DNA of 64,000 nucleotides from Deltaproteobacteria bacterium. Its GTDB lineage: Bacteria; Myxococcota_A; UBA9160; UBA4427. The translations under genes and the position numbers were made by a program. The notes beneath the pieces were generated by a model that saw only the letters and a list, made by a program, of their open reading frames with translations, was not told the origin of the DNA and ran no database searches. Positions 28,267 through 37,256 of this stretch are shown here, one piece after another; position 1 is the first letter of the stretch; the number at the start of each line of letters is the position of its first letter. The stretch lies in the NCBI GenBank assembly GCA_002719955.1, contig PBFW01000070.1, forward strand, positions 186,001 to 250,000. Reading direction: 5' to 3'.

Positions 28267-29511
28267 CTATATATGTGTCACCTCGGGTCGGCTCTCGTCC
28301 GGGGCGGGTGCCCCCGCCAGGAGCGAGCAGCTCGCCAGCGTGAGCGTGACCATCAGGCCACCGACCCCGAGCAGGACCGTGTGCTGGCCGTGTACGTCGA
28401 TCAGGGCACCGATCAAGGGACCGAGGGCGACGAAGCTGGCCCGGAAGAGCAGGCTCCGCATCGAGACAAGGCTGGCCCGATCGCCGGAGGGAATCTCGGC
28501 CTGCTCGGCGTGGGCGAGCAGCGGCGCGGAGATCCCGCGGCTCACGTTGAAGGCAAAATAGAAGACGAACCCCCACCAAGCGTAACTGAGTCCCATTCCG
28601 AAATAACCGAGGGCGATCAATCCAGCACACCCGAACATGACCGCGACGATTCCCACGCGTCGACCGATTCCGTCGCTCATGACCGAGCCGAGGGCGACGG
28701 CGTAATTCGCGATGGCCCAGATCGGTCCGAGCCAGCTGATGGGGACGCCGCCATCACGGGCGTAGAGCTGCACGAGCCAGACGGGGATGAAATTAGAGAG
28801 CCCGATCACGACGGCGACCGCGAAGAGCGCGCGCAACCGCGGTGCGCCACGGGCCACGAATCGAACGAGGGAGAGCACGTGGGCGACAGGCTTCTGCACG
28901 GAGCGTCGCGCATAGCGTGGCTCGACGAGCGCGAGGGCGACGCCGAGGTTCAGGATCCAGACGATGACCATCAAGTAGAAGGGCAGCCGCACGGACAGAC
29001 CAAAGAGCAGGCCCGCACCGAGGGCCGCACTGCCCTCGGCGATCTGCGCGTAGGTTCGTGAACGCGCGAACCAGCGCGCGAAATCTTCTTCGCGGCCGCG
29101 ATTCGCGAGCGACTCGTAGAGCATCGCCGAATGGGTTCCGGAAACGAGCGAGAGGCCCAGCCCCATCGATACCTCGGCGAGAACGACCGTCCAGAATCCG
29201 ACGGCCACGCTGTACACGATCCAGCCTGCGATCGAGACGAGGGAGGCCAAGATCATCGTCGCGCGGTACCCGATGCGGTCGGCGAGATAGCCCGACGGAA
29301 ATTCGAAGAGGGCGAGCGCACCGCCGAAAGCGGCCTGAGCCATCATGATCTCAGCGATCGAGAGCCCGAGGTGGTCGTGCTGGAAGAGCGTCAAGATCGC
29401 CATCGGGAAGAGCGACATCATCATCGCGTGATGCAGACAGAGCAGCATCGGATTTCGCGCGAGGCGGCGCTCGAAAGGGCGGTCGCTGGTCGCTGTCGGA
29501 GTCGAAATCAT
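28267..29511 (-). CDS. MFS transporter
   Basis: A 414-residue major facilitator protein with about twelve hydrophobic segments. The loop 2-3 signature appears as GYLADRIGYRATMILASL, and a related GSVMSDGIGRRVGIVAVM occurs in the second half, as expected from the internal duplication. The N-terminal region LCLHHAMMMSLFPMAILTLF resembles YfbB/drug-exporter-like MFS families. Substrate is unknown. It lies 69 bp upstream of the crcB pair on the same strand and is divergent from topA. Confidence 0.88.
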   Translation of the reverse strand: MISTPTATSDRPFERRLARNPMLLCLHHAMMMSLFPMAILTLFQHDHLGLSIAEIMMAQAAFGGALALFEFPSGYLADRIGYRATMILASLVSIAGWIVYSVAVGFWTVVLAEVSMGLGLSLVSGTHSAMLYESLANRGREEDFARWFARSRTYAQIAEGSAALGAGLLFGLSVRLPFYLMVIVWILNLGVALALVEPRYARRSVQKPVAHVLSLVRFVARGAPRLRALFAVAVVIGLSNFIPVWLVQLYARDGGVPISWLGPIWAIANYAVALGSVMSDGIGRRVGIVAVMFGCAGLIALGYFGMGLSYAWWGFVFYFAFNVSRGISAPLLAHAEQAEIPSGDRASLVSMRSLLFRASFVALGPLIGALIDVHGQHTVLLGVGGLMVTLTLASCSLLAGAPAPDESRPEVTHI

Positions 29512-29889
29512 AAAAATACCCGCAGGGCATAGAGGGTGGGCCGGCGGGCGTCGGGGTTGATTCTCCCGATTTCACACGGGGGCAGCAAGCGTTCTCGGGC
29601 GAGTCGGGCATTCCCCTATCTCTGCGGCCCTCCATTATATTTTGGCTGCACGTGGTGATTGTCCCGCGCCAGATTGCGAGAGAGAGCCCTTGCCACGCAC
29701 CGGGGGAGGTGTGCTAAGCGGGTATTCCGCCGGGGGGTGGGGCTGGAAATCAGCGTCTCAAGAAAATTCGCGCTGTTTCCGATCCCCGCAGATGATCGGC
29801 AAGGACTCAGACGGGCAAGCGCGCCGGAGGGCAGCCCATTGCAGAAGGCTCCAATCGATCAGGGGCCCTCAAGCCAGGACCGAGGAAGC
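29512..29889. other. Divergent intergenic region, MFS / topA
   Basis: About 378 bp between the MFS gene start and topA. It contains an AT-rich patch around 29632-29645 that may be part of a promoter. The topA frame is open back to 29659 but the extra residues are not family-like. No RNA gene or repeat was recognised. Confidence 0.5.
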
Positions 29890-32649
29890 ATGGGGAAGTC
29901 GCTCGTCATCGTGGAGTCGCCGGCCAAGGCACGGACGATCAACAAATATCTCGGTCATGATTTCGTGGTGAAGTCCAGTGTCGGGCATATCCGCGATTTG
30001 CCCGTGAGCGGATCCGGGAAGCCCGTCGATCCCAAGGCGAGAGCCGCTGCGGCCGCCAAGACCCGCAAAATGCCGCCGGCGAAGCGCGAGAAACACAAGA
30101 AGGAGCAGGCCAAGAGGGCGCTCTTCGCGCGCATGGGCATCAATCCCGAGAAGGACTGGGTCGCGAATTACGAGATCCTTCCGGGCAAGGAAAAGGTGGT
30201 CACCGAGCTCAAACGGCTCGCGATGGATGCGGATCAGATCTATCTCGCAACGGATCTGGATCGCGAAGGGGAGGCGATCGCCTGGCATCTGCGGGAGGTG
30301 ATCGGCGGCGACGAGAAGCGCTTCAAGCGGGTCGTTTTCAACGAGATCACAAAGACTGCGATCCGCGCCGCCTTCGATGATCCGGGCGAGCTGGATATCT
30401 CCCGGGTAAATGCCCAACAGGCGCGTCGCTTCCTCGACCGGGTCGTTGGCTATATGCTCTCGCCGCTGCTCTGGGCCAAGCTCGCGCGTGGGCTCTCCGC
30501 TGGCCGGGTTCAGTCTGTCGCGGTTCGACTGGTCGCCGAGCGCGAGAAGGAGATTCGTGCCTTCGTTCCCGAGGAATTCTGGGAAGTCCACGCGGACACG
30601 CGCACGAAGGCGAAGGAGAAGCTTCGGCTCGAGGTTGCCAAGCGGGGCGGTGAAAATTTCCGTCCGACGAGCGAGGAAGAGACCAACGTTGCGCTGCGGC
30701 TGCTCGAATTGGCCGACTACGAAGTTGTCGAGCGTAAGGATAAACCGACCAAGACGCGTCCGAGCGCGCCCTATATTACCTCCACGCTCCAGCAATCTGC
30801 GAGCACGCGCCTCGGATTCAGCGTCAAGAAAACGATGATGCTGGCCCAGCGGCTCTACGAAGCCGGGCATATCACCTACATGCGAACCGACTCGACGAAT
30901 CTCTCGTCCGAGGCGGTCGACGGGTGTCGTGCACTGATTCAGTCCGATTTTGGCGATCGATACCTGCCGGAAACGGCGAATTCCTATTCGAGTAAGGAAG
31001 GCGCCCAGGAAGCGCATGAAGCGATCCGTCCTTCGAGCGTCGGGGTGAAGCCGGGATCGATCGGGGGCCTCGAACGTGATCAGGAGCGGCTCTATGGCTT
31101 GATCTGGCGCCAATTCGTGGCCTGCCAGATGATGCCCGCGGAATACCTGTCGACGAATCTGACGATCAAAGCCGGTGATTTCGTTTTGAAGACCCGCGGC
31201 CGTATCCTCGTCTTCGATGGACATACCGCTGCACAGCCGCCGACCGGGAAGGCCAGCGATTCGAATGTCGCGCTGCCCGACGTGCAGGTCGGCGACATTC
31301 TGAACCTCGAACGGCTCGAACCGAAGCAGCATTTCACGAAGCCGCCGACGCGCTTCGGCGAGGCGAGCCTCGTCAAGGAACTCGAGAAGCGCGGAATAGG
31401 AAGGCCCTCGACGTACGCGTCGATCATCTCGACGATCCAGGATCGTGGTTATGTTCGGCTCGACAATCGCCGCTTTTACGCTGAGAAGATGGGCGAGATC
31501 GTGACCGAGCGGCTCGTCGAGAATTTTGGCGACCTGATGGATTATGGATTCACGGCCGGGCTCGAAGAGGCACTCGACGAGGTCGCCGTCGGTTCGAAGA
31601 AGTGGAAGAAAGTCCTCGGTGATTTCTATGTCGACTTCCGAAAGAAGCTGACCGCCGCCGAGAGCCAGACCAAGGGCATGCGTCAGAACTCACCGACGGA
31701 TACGGATATCCCGTGTCCGAAATGCGAGCGTCCGATGCAGATCCGGACCGCGAGCACTGGCGTGTTCCTCGGCTGTTCGGGTTATGCGCTGCCCCCCAAG
31801 GAGCGGTGCAAGAGCACGATCAACCTGATCTCGGGAGATGAAGTCGAGACGGTCGGCGAGGGGGACGATGCGGATGAGAGCGAAGCGCGACTGCTTCTCA
31901 AGAAACGTCATTGTCCGAAATGCGAGACGGCGATGGACAGCTATCTCGTCGACGAAGGACGCAAACTCCACGTCTGCGGGAGCAATCCCGACTGCACCGG
32001 CTTCGAAGTAGAGACCGGCGCATTCCAGATCAAGGGCTATGACGGTCCGGTTCTGGAGTGCGACAAATGCGGTGAGGACATGCAGCTCAAATCCGGCCGC
32101 TTCGGAAAATATTTCGGGTGCAGCGCGGAGGAGTGCAAGAATACCCGCAAGCTCCTACGCAATGGCGAGCCCGCCCCGCCCAAATGCGACCCGATCCCGA
32201 TGGAGCACCTGAAATGCGAGAAGTGTGACGACTTCTATCTGCTCCGGGATGGCGCCGCGGGGATCTTCCTGGCGGCCAGCCAATTCCCGAAGCATCGCGA
32301 AACCCGGGCACCGACGGTCGAAGAGATCGTCAGCGTCAAGGATCAGCTCGATCCAAAATACAGATTCCTGGCGACCGCTCCGCTCGTGGATCATGAGGGA
32401 CGGCCCTCGCTGGTTCGCTTCGCGCGCAAGACGAAGGAGCAATACGTCACCTCTCAGCAAGACGGCAAGACGACGGGCTGGCGCGCGCATTATGAAGGCG
32501 GCAAATGGGTCGAAGAGATTCCGCCCGCTAAGCCCGCCAAGAGGGCGGCGAAGGCCGGAGCACGCAAGAAGGCCGCCGCGCGCAAGTCGCCGGCGCGAAA
32601 CAAGGCGGCCAAGAAGAAGGCAGTCAAGAAGAAGGCGTCCAGCACCTAG
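29890..32649 (+). CDS. topA: DNA topoisomerase I
   Basis: A 919-residue type IA topoisomerase. The TOPRIM domain starts MGKSLVIVESPAKARTINKY and contains DLDREGEAIAWHL. The active-site Tyr lies in AGHITYMRTDSTNLS. KRGIGRPSTYASIISTIQDR belongs to the gate. Three C-terminal Zn fingers (CPKCERPM, CPKCETAM, CDKCGEDM) follow, plus a fourth, degenerate one (CEKCDDFY). A Lys/Ala-rich tail of about 35 residues ends the protein, as seen in several GC-rich lineages, and probably binds DNA non-specifically. It relaxes negative supercoils. ATG 29890 follows GAGGAAGC. Confidence 0.97.
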   Translation: MGKSLVIVESPAKARTINKYLGHDFVVKSSVGHIRDLPVSGSGKPVDPKARAAAAAKTRKMPPAKREKHKKEQAKRALFARMGINPEKDWVANYEILPGKEKVVTELKRLAMDADQIYLATDLDREGEAIAWHLREVIGGDEKRFKRVVFNEITKTAIRAAFDDPGELDISRVNAQQARRFLDRVVGYMLSPLLWAKLARGLSAGRVQSVAVRLVAEREKEIRAFVPEEFWEVHADTRTKAKEKLRLEVAKRGGENFRPTSEEETNVALRLLELADYEVVERKDKPTKTRPSAPYITSTLQQSASTRLGFSVKKTMMLAQRLYEAGHITYMRTDSTNLSSEAVDGCRALIQSDFGDRYLPETANSYSSKEGAQEAHEAIRPSSVGVKPGSIGGLERDQERLYGLIWRQFVACQMMPAEYLSTNLTIKAGDFVLKTRGRILVFDGHTAAQPPTGKASDSNVALPDVQVGDILNLERLEPKQHFTKPPTRFGEASLVKELEKRGIGRPSTYASIISTIQDRGYVRLDNRRFYAEKMGEIVTERLVENFGDLMDYGFTAGLEEALDEVAVGSKKWKKVLGDFYVDFRKKLTAAESQTKGMRQNSPTDTDIPCPKCERPMQIRTASTGVFLGCSGYALPPKERCKSTINLISGDEVETVGEGDDADESEARLLLKKRHCPKCETAMDSYLVDEGRKLHVCGSNPDCTGFEVETGAFQIKGYDGPVLECDKCGEDMQLKSGRFGKYFGCSAEECKNTRKLLRNGEPAPPKCDPIPMEHLKCEKCDDFYLLRDGAAGIFLAASQFPKHRETRAPTVEEIVSVKDQLDPKYRFLATAPLVDHEGRPSLVRFARKTKEQYVTSQQDGKTTGWRAHYEGGKWVEEIPPAKPAKRAAKAGARKKAAARKSPARNKAAKKKAVKKKASST

Positions 32650-32702
32650 CCCATCACGTGCTTTGCGCGGCACGCTCTACCCGCCCTTTGCGGAGTCATG
32701 CC

Positions 32703-33332
32703 ATGTCCCGTTCGCCGTCCCGTGTCGAGGAGAGACTCGATCGTCTCGAATCTCTCGACGCAATCCGGCAGCTCGTCGCAAAATACTGCCTCGCCCTCGA
32801 TATGCGGGATCTCGACGCGTTGTGTGGGCTCTTTCCCGAGGATGTGCGCGTCAGTCGCGCCGCGACGGGCAGGCGTGCGCTCAAAGTCTGGTTCGACCAG
32901 ACGATGCGCGAGCAGTTCACCGGGACCGCCCATGTCACAGGAAACCACGTCATCGAATTCGACGATCCGAATCGGGCGCGGGGCCTGGTCTACAGCCGAA
33001 ACGAACACGAGACGGGCGACGAGTGGGTCATCATGACGATGATCTATTGGGACCGGTACGAGCGCATCGACGGGCATTGGCTCTTTCGTCGCCGATTGCC
33101 GCTCTACTGGTATGCGACGGATCTCAACAAGCCGCCGATCGGTGAGAACAAGATGCGCTGGCCGGGTCGCGACGCCTATGAGGGTGGCTACGCCGAATTC
33201 TTTCCGTCGTGGGAACATTTCTGGTCGGAGGCGTACGAGGCGGATAGCGATGTGCCCGCGCCCGCCGAGATCGACGCATTTCTCGAGCGGATCGGGCCCA
33301 GAGATGATTCCTTCTCTGTTCGGGTTCGCTGA
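32703..33332 (+). CDS. SnoaL/NTF2-like domain protein
   Basis: A 209-residue protein with the cone-shaped NTF2-like fold pattern: an N-terminal helix RLDRLESLDAIRQLVAKYC, ALDMRDLDALCGLFPEDVRV, then beta-strands AHVTGNHVIEFDD, GLVYSRNEHETGDEWVIMTM, YWDRYERIDGHWLFRRRLP. Family members include polyketide cyclases, ketosteroid isomerase and dehydratases; catalytic identity cannot be read from sequence. Start ATG 32703, 53 bp after topA. The relation to steroid metabolism is speculative although NTF2-like isomerases and dehydratases act on steroids. Confidence 0.82.
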   Translation: MSRSPSRVEERLDRLESLDAIRQLVAKYCLALDMRDLDALCGLFPEDVRVSRAATGRRALKVWFDQTMREQFTGTAHVTGNHVIEFDDPNRARGLVYSRNEHETGDEWVIMTMIYWDRYERIDGHWLFRRRLPLYWYATDLNKPPIGENKMRWPGRDAYEGGYAEFFPSWEHFWSEAYEADSDVPAPAEIDAFLERIGPRDDSFSVRVR

Positions 33333-33415
33333 GGGAATGGGGTGCGGACCCTCGGCCGTTCCTGGCGAACCTTGTCTGCAAGGGGATCGCCGTAAAAATG
33401 CCCTAGGTTTTCGGC

Positions 33416-34567
33416 ATGACTTCCCGAACTCGATCCGTCCTCTCCCGTGTGGCTGTTGGCCTGCTGCTGCTCCTCCTCACCGGTTATGTGATCTGGCGTT
33501 CGTTAGGCGGAGCGGTCGGCATCGCCGAGTCGGGCTTGCCCGAATTCCCGGATTGGCCATCGCCGAGCGCGGATCTCTCGGCCGGGGGAGAGGGCGAGTT
33601 CTACTTCACCAGCTATTCGCCCTATGATTTCGACATCCTGCTTCATGCCTGGCCCCTTGCGGTTCCGACGACGGGCTTCGGAACGCTGGTCCTGCCCGAG
33701 GGGGCGAGCGCTGATCGGCCGGTTCCGGCCGTCGTCCTCGTCCACGGAAGTGGAGGCATCGCACCGGGTCGCGAGAGGCGGGTCGCTCGGACGCTTGCGG
33801 ACGCGGGAATTGCGGCCTTCGTGATCGACTATTACGCGCCGCGTGGGATCACCGAAGAAACCGGTTATATGTCGAAGGTGCTCGCGGTCACCGAGTTCGA
33901 TGCCGCTGCGGACGCCTACGGGGCGCTCCTCCTGCTGTCGACACATCCGGCGATTGACGGCGAACGGATTGGCATGATGGGCTTCTCCTATGGGGGAATG
34001 GCGGTGCGGATCGCGATGGACGAGCGCGTGCGGGAGAGCTATGCGCCGGAGCATCCCGGCTTCGCTGCCTTCGTCGACACCTATGGACCCTGTTTCCAGG
34101 ATTGGGGAACGACCCGGGTCAATGGTGCTCCGCTCTTGACGCTGCGCGGGACCGAGGACCGATCGAATGATCTGACGGCGTGCGCAGAGCGCGAAGCGGA
34201 GCTGATTTCGCTGGGGATCGACGTCGATGCTCGAATCTATCAGGGGGCGGGGCATGCCTGGGAGAGCGAGACCCCACGCCGATTCTTCGAAGATTCCCCC
34301 TACGTCGCTGGCTGTACGATTCGCTACGACGAGGCGGGTCATTCGTGGATCGACGATGTTCCGATCGTGAACGGGGATCCCGGGGATTCTCGCGCACAGC
34401 GGGTCGTGATGAGACTTTCGAGTGGGAGAGCAATGGCTTCGTGCGTGGGTTCCGGATACCTGATTGGACGCGACGACGAGACCCGTGAGAAAGCGACGCG
34501 TGACTTCCTGGAATTCTTGACCCGGGTGTTCCGGCCCGCTGCCGCGATGGGCTCGGGTGGAATCTAG
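33416..34567 (+). CDS. Dienelactone-hydrolase-like alpha/beta hydrolase, membrane-anchored
   Basis: A 383-residue alpha/beta hydrolase with an N-terminal membrane anchor or signal (VAVGLLLLLLTGYVIW). The oxyanion region is VVLVHGSGGIAPGRE, the nucleophile elbow GMMGFSYGGMAVR, and the late catalytic His is in IYQGAGHAWES. The overall layout fits the dienelactone hydrolase family. A long C-terminal part after the His (about 90 residues) contains two Cys (AGCTIRYDE, MASCVGSGY) that could form a disulfide in the periplasm. Substrate is unknown. Confidence 0.85.
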   Translation: MTSRTRSVLSRVAVGLLLLLLTGYVIWRSLGGAVGIAESGLPEFPDWPSPSADLSAGGEGEFYFTSYSPYDFDILLHAWPLAVPTTGFGTLVLPEGASADRPVPAVVLVHGSGGIAPGRERRVARTLADAGIAAFVIDYYAPRGITEETGYMSKVLAVTEFDAAADAYGALLLLSTHPAIDGERIGMMGFSYGGMAVRIAMDERVRESYAPEHPGFAAFVDTYGPCFQDWGTTRVNGAPLLTLRGTEDRSNDLTACAEREAELISLGIDVDARIYQGAGHAWESETPRRFFEDSPYVAGCTIRYDEAGHSWIDDVPIVNGDPGDSRAQRVVMRLSSGRAMASCVGSGYLIGRDDETREKATRDFLEFLTRVFRPAAAMGSGGI

Positions 34568-34599
34568 GCGTGGGGTGGCCGATCACGCGTCGGTTTCGG

Positions 34600-35097
34600 A
34601 TCGGGTGCCCTCCATTTAGTGACCCACTCGCTGGGTGAGCTCGTGCTGCGGGGACTCCTCGGGGAGCATTCGTTCGAGCGGCTCGGCCGAGCGGGATGTT
34701 GGCTCCGCCGAATTCAGGCAGTGAGATTGCGGATCGACTGGCTGGTCGGCGCTGGCTCGAGTCCATCATGGGGCCGCTCTCCACGCAGCTCGGAACCGGT
34801 GAGGGCGACCTGCCCAGGCGATTACCGATCCCCCGATTCCCTTCGGTGTCATCGCGGGGGACCAGTGGATCAGCCCCTGTTGTGGGCCCCCTCTGGCTGC
34901 TGGCTCCCCACGACGGAACGGTGAGTGTCGTCAGCACGCATCTGTGGGGGATGCGGGATCACATTGTGTTGCCTTACACGCACACCTTCATCATGAACGC
35001 GGGGCGCGTCGCCCATCAGATCGACCGATTCCTGAGGTCCGGAAGATTCGAGCGAGACGAGCGCTCGCCGCCGGACGGGGCGGTTCCACTGGACTAG
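34600..35097 (+). pseudogene. Lipase/esterase alpha/beta hydrolase, decayed
   Basis: Three plus-strand frames together resemble the C-terminal two thirds of a small alpha/beta-hydrolase lipase. One frame reads LHLVTHSLGELVLRGLLGEH (nucleophile elbow, Gly to Glu after SLG). A second reads APPNSGSEIADRLAGRRW and LSTQLGTGEGDLPRRLP. The third holds GVIAGDQWISP, and the second resumes at HDGTVSVVSTHLWGMRDHIV. The N-terminal third is missing and at least two frameshifts occur. It is one of four decayed genes in this window. Confidence 0.75.
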
Positions 35098-35452
35098 GAA
35101 GTCACCCGGGGGTGATTCGGTGTTATCCCGATGGTCGTCTGGGGCCCCTTGGCAGGCGGTCGGGCGATCGAGTAGGCTCGCAAGGCCGATTGACGCGGGT
35201 CCCGCGGATCTGTCCGGCTATTCCCTCTCGTTCTCGTGTGACCTAACGCGGATTCGAGAGTCGGAGCGGCTTGGGTGGAGAAGGGGGAGAGGCAGATTCG
35301 AGATGGGATCAGTACTTTGCGTTTTCTGGTGCGGCGCGTTCCATCCTGGGGCCGTCGGAGAAAGATTCGGTCGAGGCGAAATCGAAAGCGTCGTCCGAGC
35401 AAGAGCCCGAGGCAGGATCTGCGATCCTGGGTTTTGGGTACGGAGTGAGTTC
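35098..35452. other. Leader region of RRM protein gene, no other gene seen
   Basis: About 355 bp upstream of the GTG start of the RNA-binding protein. The frame is open upstream but the residues are not RRM-like. RRM proteins of this type are often cold-inducible with long leaders; no specific cold-shock element was recognised. Confidence 0.45.
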
Positions 35453-35758
35453 GTGAAGAAGATTTATGTTGGCAATCTACCCTGGGCCACGACAGACGAC
35501 GATCTGCGAGAGCTCTTCGCTACCTACGGCGCGGTTCAGTCCTCCGCAGTTGTAAACGACCGCGAGACCGGTCGCTCCCGAGGATTCGGATTCGTCGAGA
35601 TGGAAGGGGCGGATGCCGACAAGGCAGTCGCTGAGCTGGACGGTCGTGATTACGGTGGCCGCGCGCTTCGTGTCAACGAAGCGCTGGACAAGCGTCGTGG
35701 CGGCGGCGGCGGCGGCGGCGGTGGCGGCCGCGACGGCGGTGGCGGTGGTCGCTGGTAG
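35453..35758 (+). CDS. RRM-domain RNA-binding protein with glycine-rich tail
   Basis: A 101-residue protein with one RNA recognition motif. RNP2 is IYVGNLPW and RNP1 is RSRGFGFVEM, so both RNA-contacting aromatic motifs are intact. The last 20 residues are nearly all Gly with a few Arg/Asp, as in bacterial and cyanobacterial glycine-rich RNA-binding proteins. The start is GTG at 35453 with GGAG eight bases upstream. Likely roles are RNA chaperoning or cold adaptation. A hairpin terminator follows within 20 bp. Confidence 0.93.
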   Translation: MKKIYVGNLPWATTDDDLRELFATYGAVQSSAVVNDRETGRSRGFGFVEMEGADADKAVAELDGRDYGGRALRVNEALDKRRGGGGGGGGGGRDGGGGGRW

Positions 35759-35775
35759 AGCATTCGACGATCGAG

Positions 35776-35803
35776 AGCCCCGATGATTGCGCCGGGGCTT
35801 TCG
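35776..35803 (+). terminator. Hairpin terminator after RRM gene
   Basis: AGCCCCG and CGGGGCT pair around a 10-nt loop and are followed by a short, mixed T-rich stretch. It lies 18 bp after the stop codon of the RRM gene. The U-tract is weak, so termination may be partial. Confidence 0.65.
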
Positions 35804-35950
35804 TGTGTCTGGGGTCTACTCCCTCGATTTCGCTGTGGCGTAGGGTGCGCGCGCCCGAGTGCTGGCGGTTCGTTCGCTGCGTGAATTCGACCGGCTGATT
35901 CGTTCGCGTCGGCTGGCCTTCTCGGTCGGATCGCGCGACGTTTGGAAGCG

Positions 35951-37207
35951 ATGAACAAGATCACCACACGTGCCTTGCTCGCGCGCCCGCTCGTGATTGC
36001 TGCGGGTGCTGCGGCTTCTGCGCTGGTGAAGCCCTCCCTTCAGACCGGCAGCCTCTTGATCTGGATCGTCGGTATCTTCGGCGGCTTGAATCTCGCGGTG
36101 GTTGCGCTGTGGTGGGCTGGTGCGGGGCAGGGCCTGTCGCGCCACGCGGTTCTGGTTTCGCCGGTGGTCGGTCTGCTCGGCTGGGGCGCACTCGCGACTT
36201 TCACCGGTGGACTCGAGTCGCCCTTCGTCGCTGCGATCTTTTTCGAGATCGCGCTCGGCATCGTTTCGATGGGCCCACGTGGAGTACTGTGGGTCGCGGC
36301 GAACGGGGTCGCCCTTCTGGTGCTCCTCGAGTTTCTTTATGGATTTTCTCACGGCTGGCAACTCCTCGTTCTGGAATGCCTCTTCGTGATGGCGATCGGC
36401 GGCCTGGGCGTGGGGATGTCCGATCGCCGCCGCGTCGCCGAGGTCGCGCTTCGAACGCAGGGGCGACAACTCGGCCAGCGACTCGAGGCTCTTCAGCGAG
36501 AACTCGAAGATGAGCGCGTGGTCTCGCGTGTCGGCGGGAACGTCGCTCGGCTGGCACATGGCCTCAAGAATGCGGTTCATAGTCTGCGCGGCTTCGTCGG
36601 CTTGATCGAACCCCAACTCGAATCCGGGGCGGGGACGAATGCGGTGCTGGCTGGGCTGCGCACGGCGATCGATGATCTCGAAAAGCTTGCGCGGATGACC
36701 CTGGCCGAGGATGGGCGGGTCGCGGATGCATCGCCGCTCGTTGCGGGCGAAGGGCACGCGAGGCTGGCAGCCGTCGTCGAGCAAGCGCGTTGGGAGATCG
36801 CGGCAGCGAGTCCCGATGTGAGCTGGTCCATTCGAAATCAGAGCGAAGGCGAGGAGCTCCTCGTCGGTCTCGGCGAAACGACGCTGTTGGAGCTACTGGT
36901 CATCCTGATGCGGAACGCCGTGGAAGCGATGGACGGGCGAGGTCGCGGCAGTATCGAATGCGCACGCATCGGTGAGCGCTGTCGGCTGATTGTGCGCGAC
37001 GAGGGTCCGGGATTCGCTGCCGAGGATCTCGACAAGATTTTTCAGCCCGGATTCACGACGAAGAACGAGGGCAGCGGATTCGGGCTCTTCTTGGCACGCC
37101 GAATCGTCGAAGATCATGGGGGGGCACTCGAATTGAGGGCCGGCGAGGAGCGGGGAGCCGTCGTACAGGTAGACCTTCCGCGGGTGTCGGCAGGGGGCGC
37201 GGAATGA
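35951..37207 (+). CDS. Sensor histidine kinase, multi-pass membrane
   Basis: About 418 residues. The N-terminal ~150 residues contain five or six hydrophobic helices and no large periplasmic domain. A coiled-coil linker (QLGQRLEALQRELEDERVV) leads to the H-box LAHGLKNAVHSLRG with the phospho-accepting His near residue 200. The kinase domain shows the N-box MRNAVEAMDGRGRG, the G1 box VRDEGPGFAAEDL, the F box IFQPGFTTK and the G2 box GSGFGLFLARRIVEDHGG. It is NtrB-like and 49 bp upstream of an NtrC-type regulator, so the two form a two-component system. The signal is unknown. Start ATG 35951; an in-frame ATG at 35942 is possible. Confidence 0.92.
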   Translation: MNKITTRALLARPLVIAAGAAASALVKPSLQTGSLLIWIVGIFGGLNLAVVALWWAGAGQGLSRHAVLVSPVVGLLGWGALATFTGGLESPFVAAIFFEIALGIVSMGPRGVLWVAANGVALLVLLEFLYGFSHGWQLLVLECLFVMAIGGLGVGMSDRRRVAEVALRTQGRQLGQRLEALQRELEDERVVSRVGGNVARLAHGLKNAVHSLRGFVGLIEPQLESGAGTNAVLAGLRTAIDDLEKLARMTLAEDGRVADASPLVAGEGHARLAAVVEQARWEIAAASPDVSWSIRNQSEGEELLVGLGETTLLELLVILMRNAVEAMDGRGRGSIECARIGERCRLIVRDEGPGFAAEDLDKIFQPGFTTKNEGSGFGLFLARRIVEDHGGALELRAGEERGAVVQVDLPRVSAGGAE

Positions 37208-37256
37208 GCGGTGAGTCGAGCGTGATCTCGCGGCCTTCTTTGAGCGCAGGGGAGAC

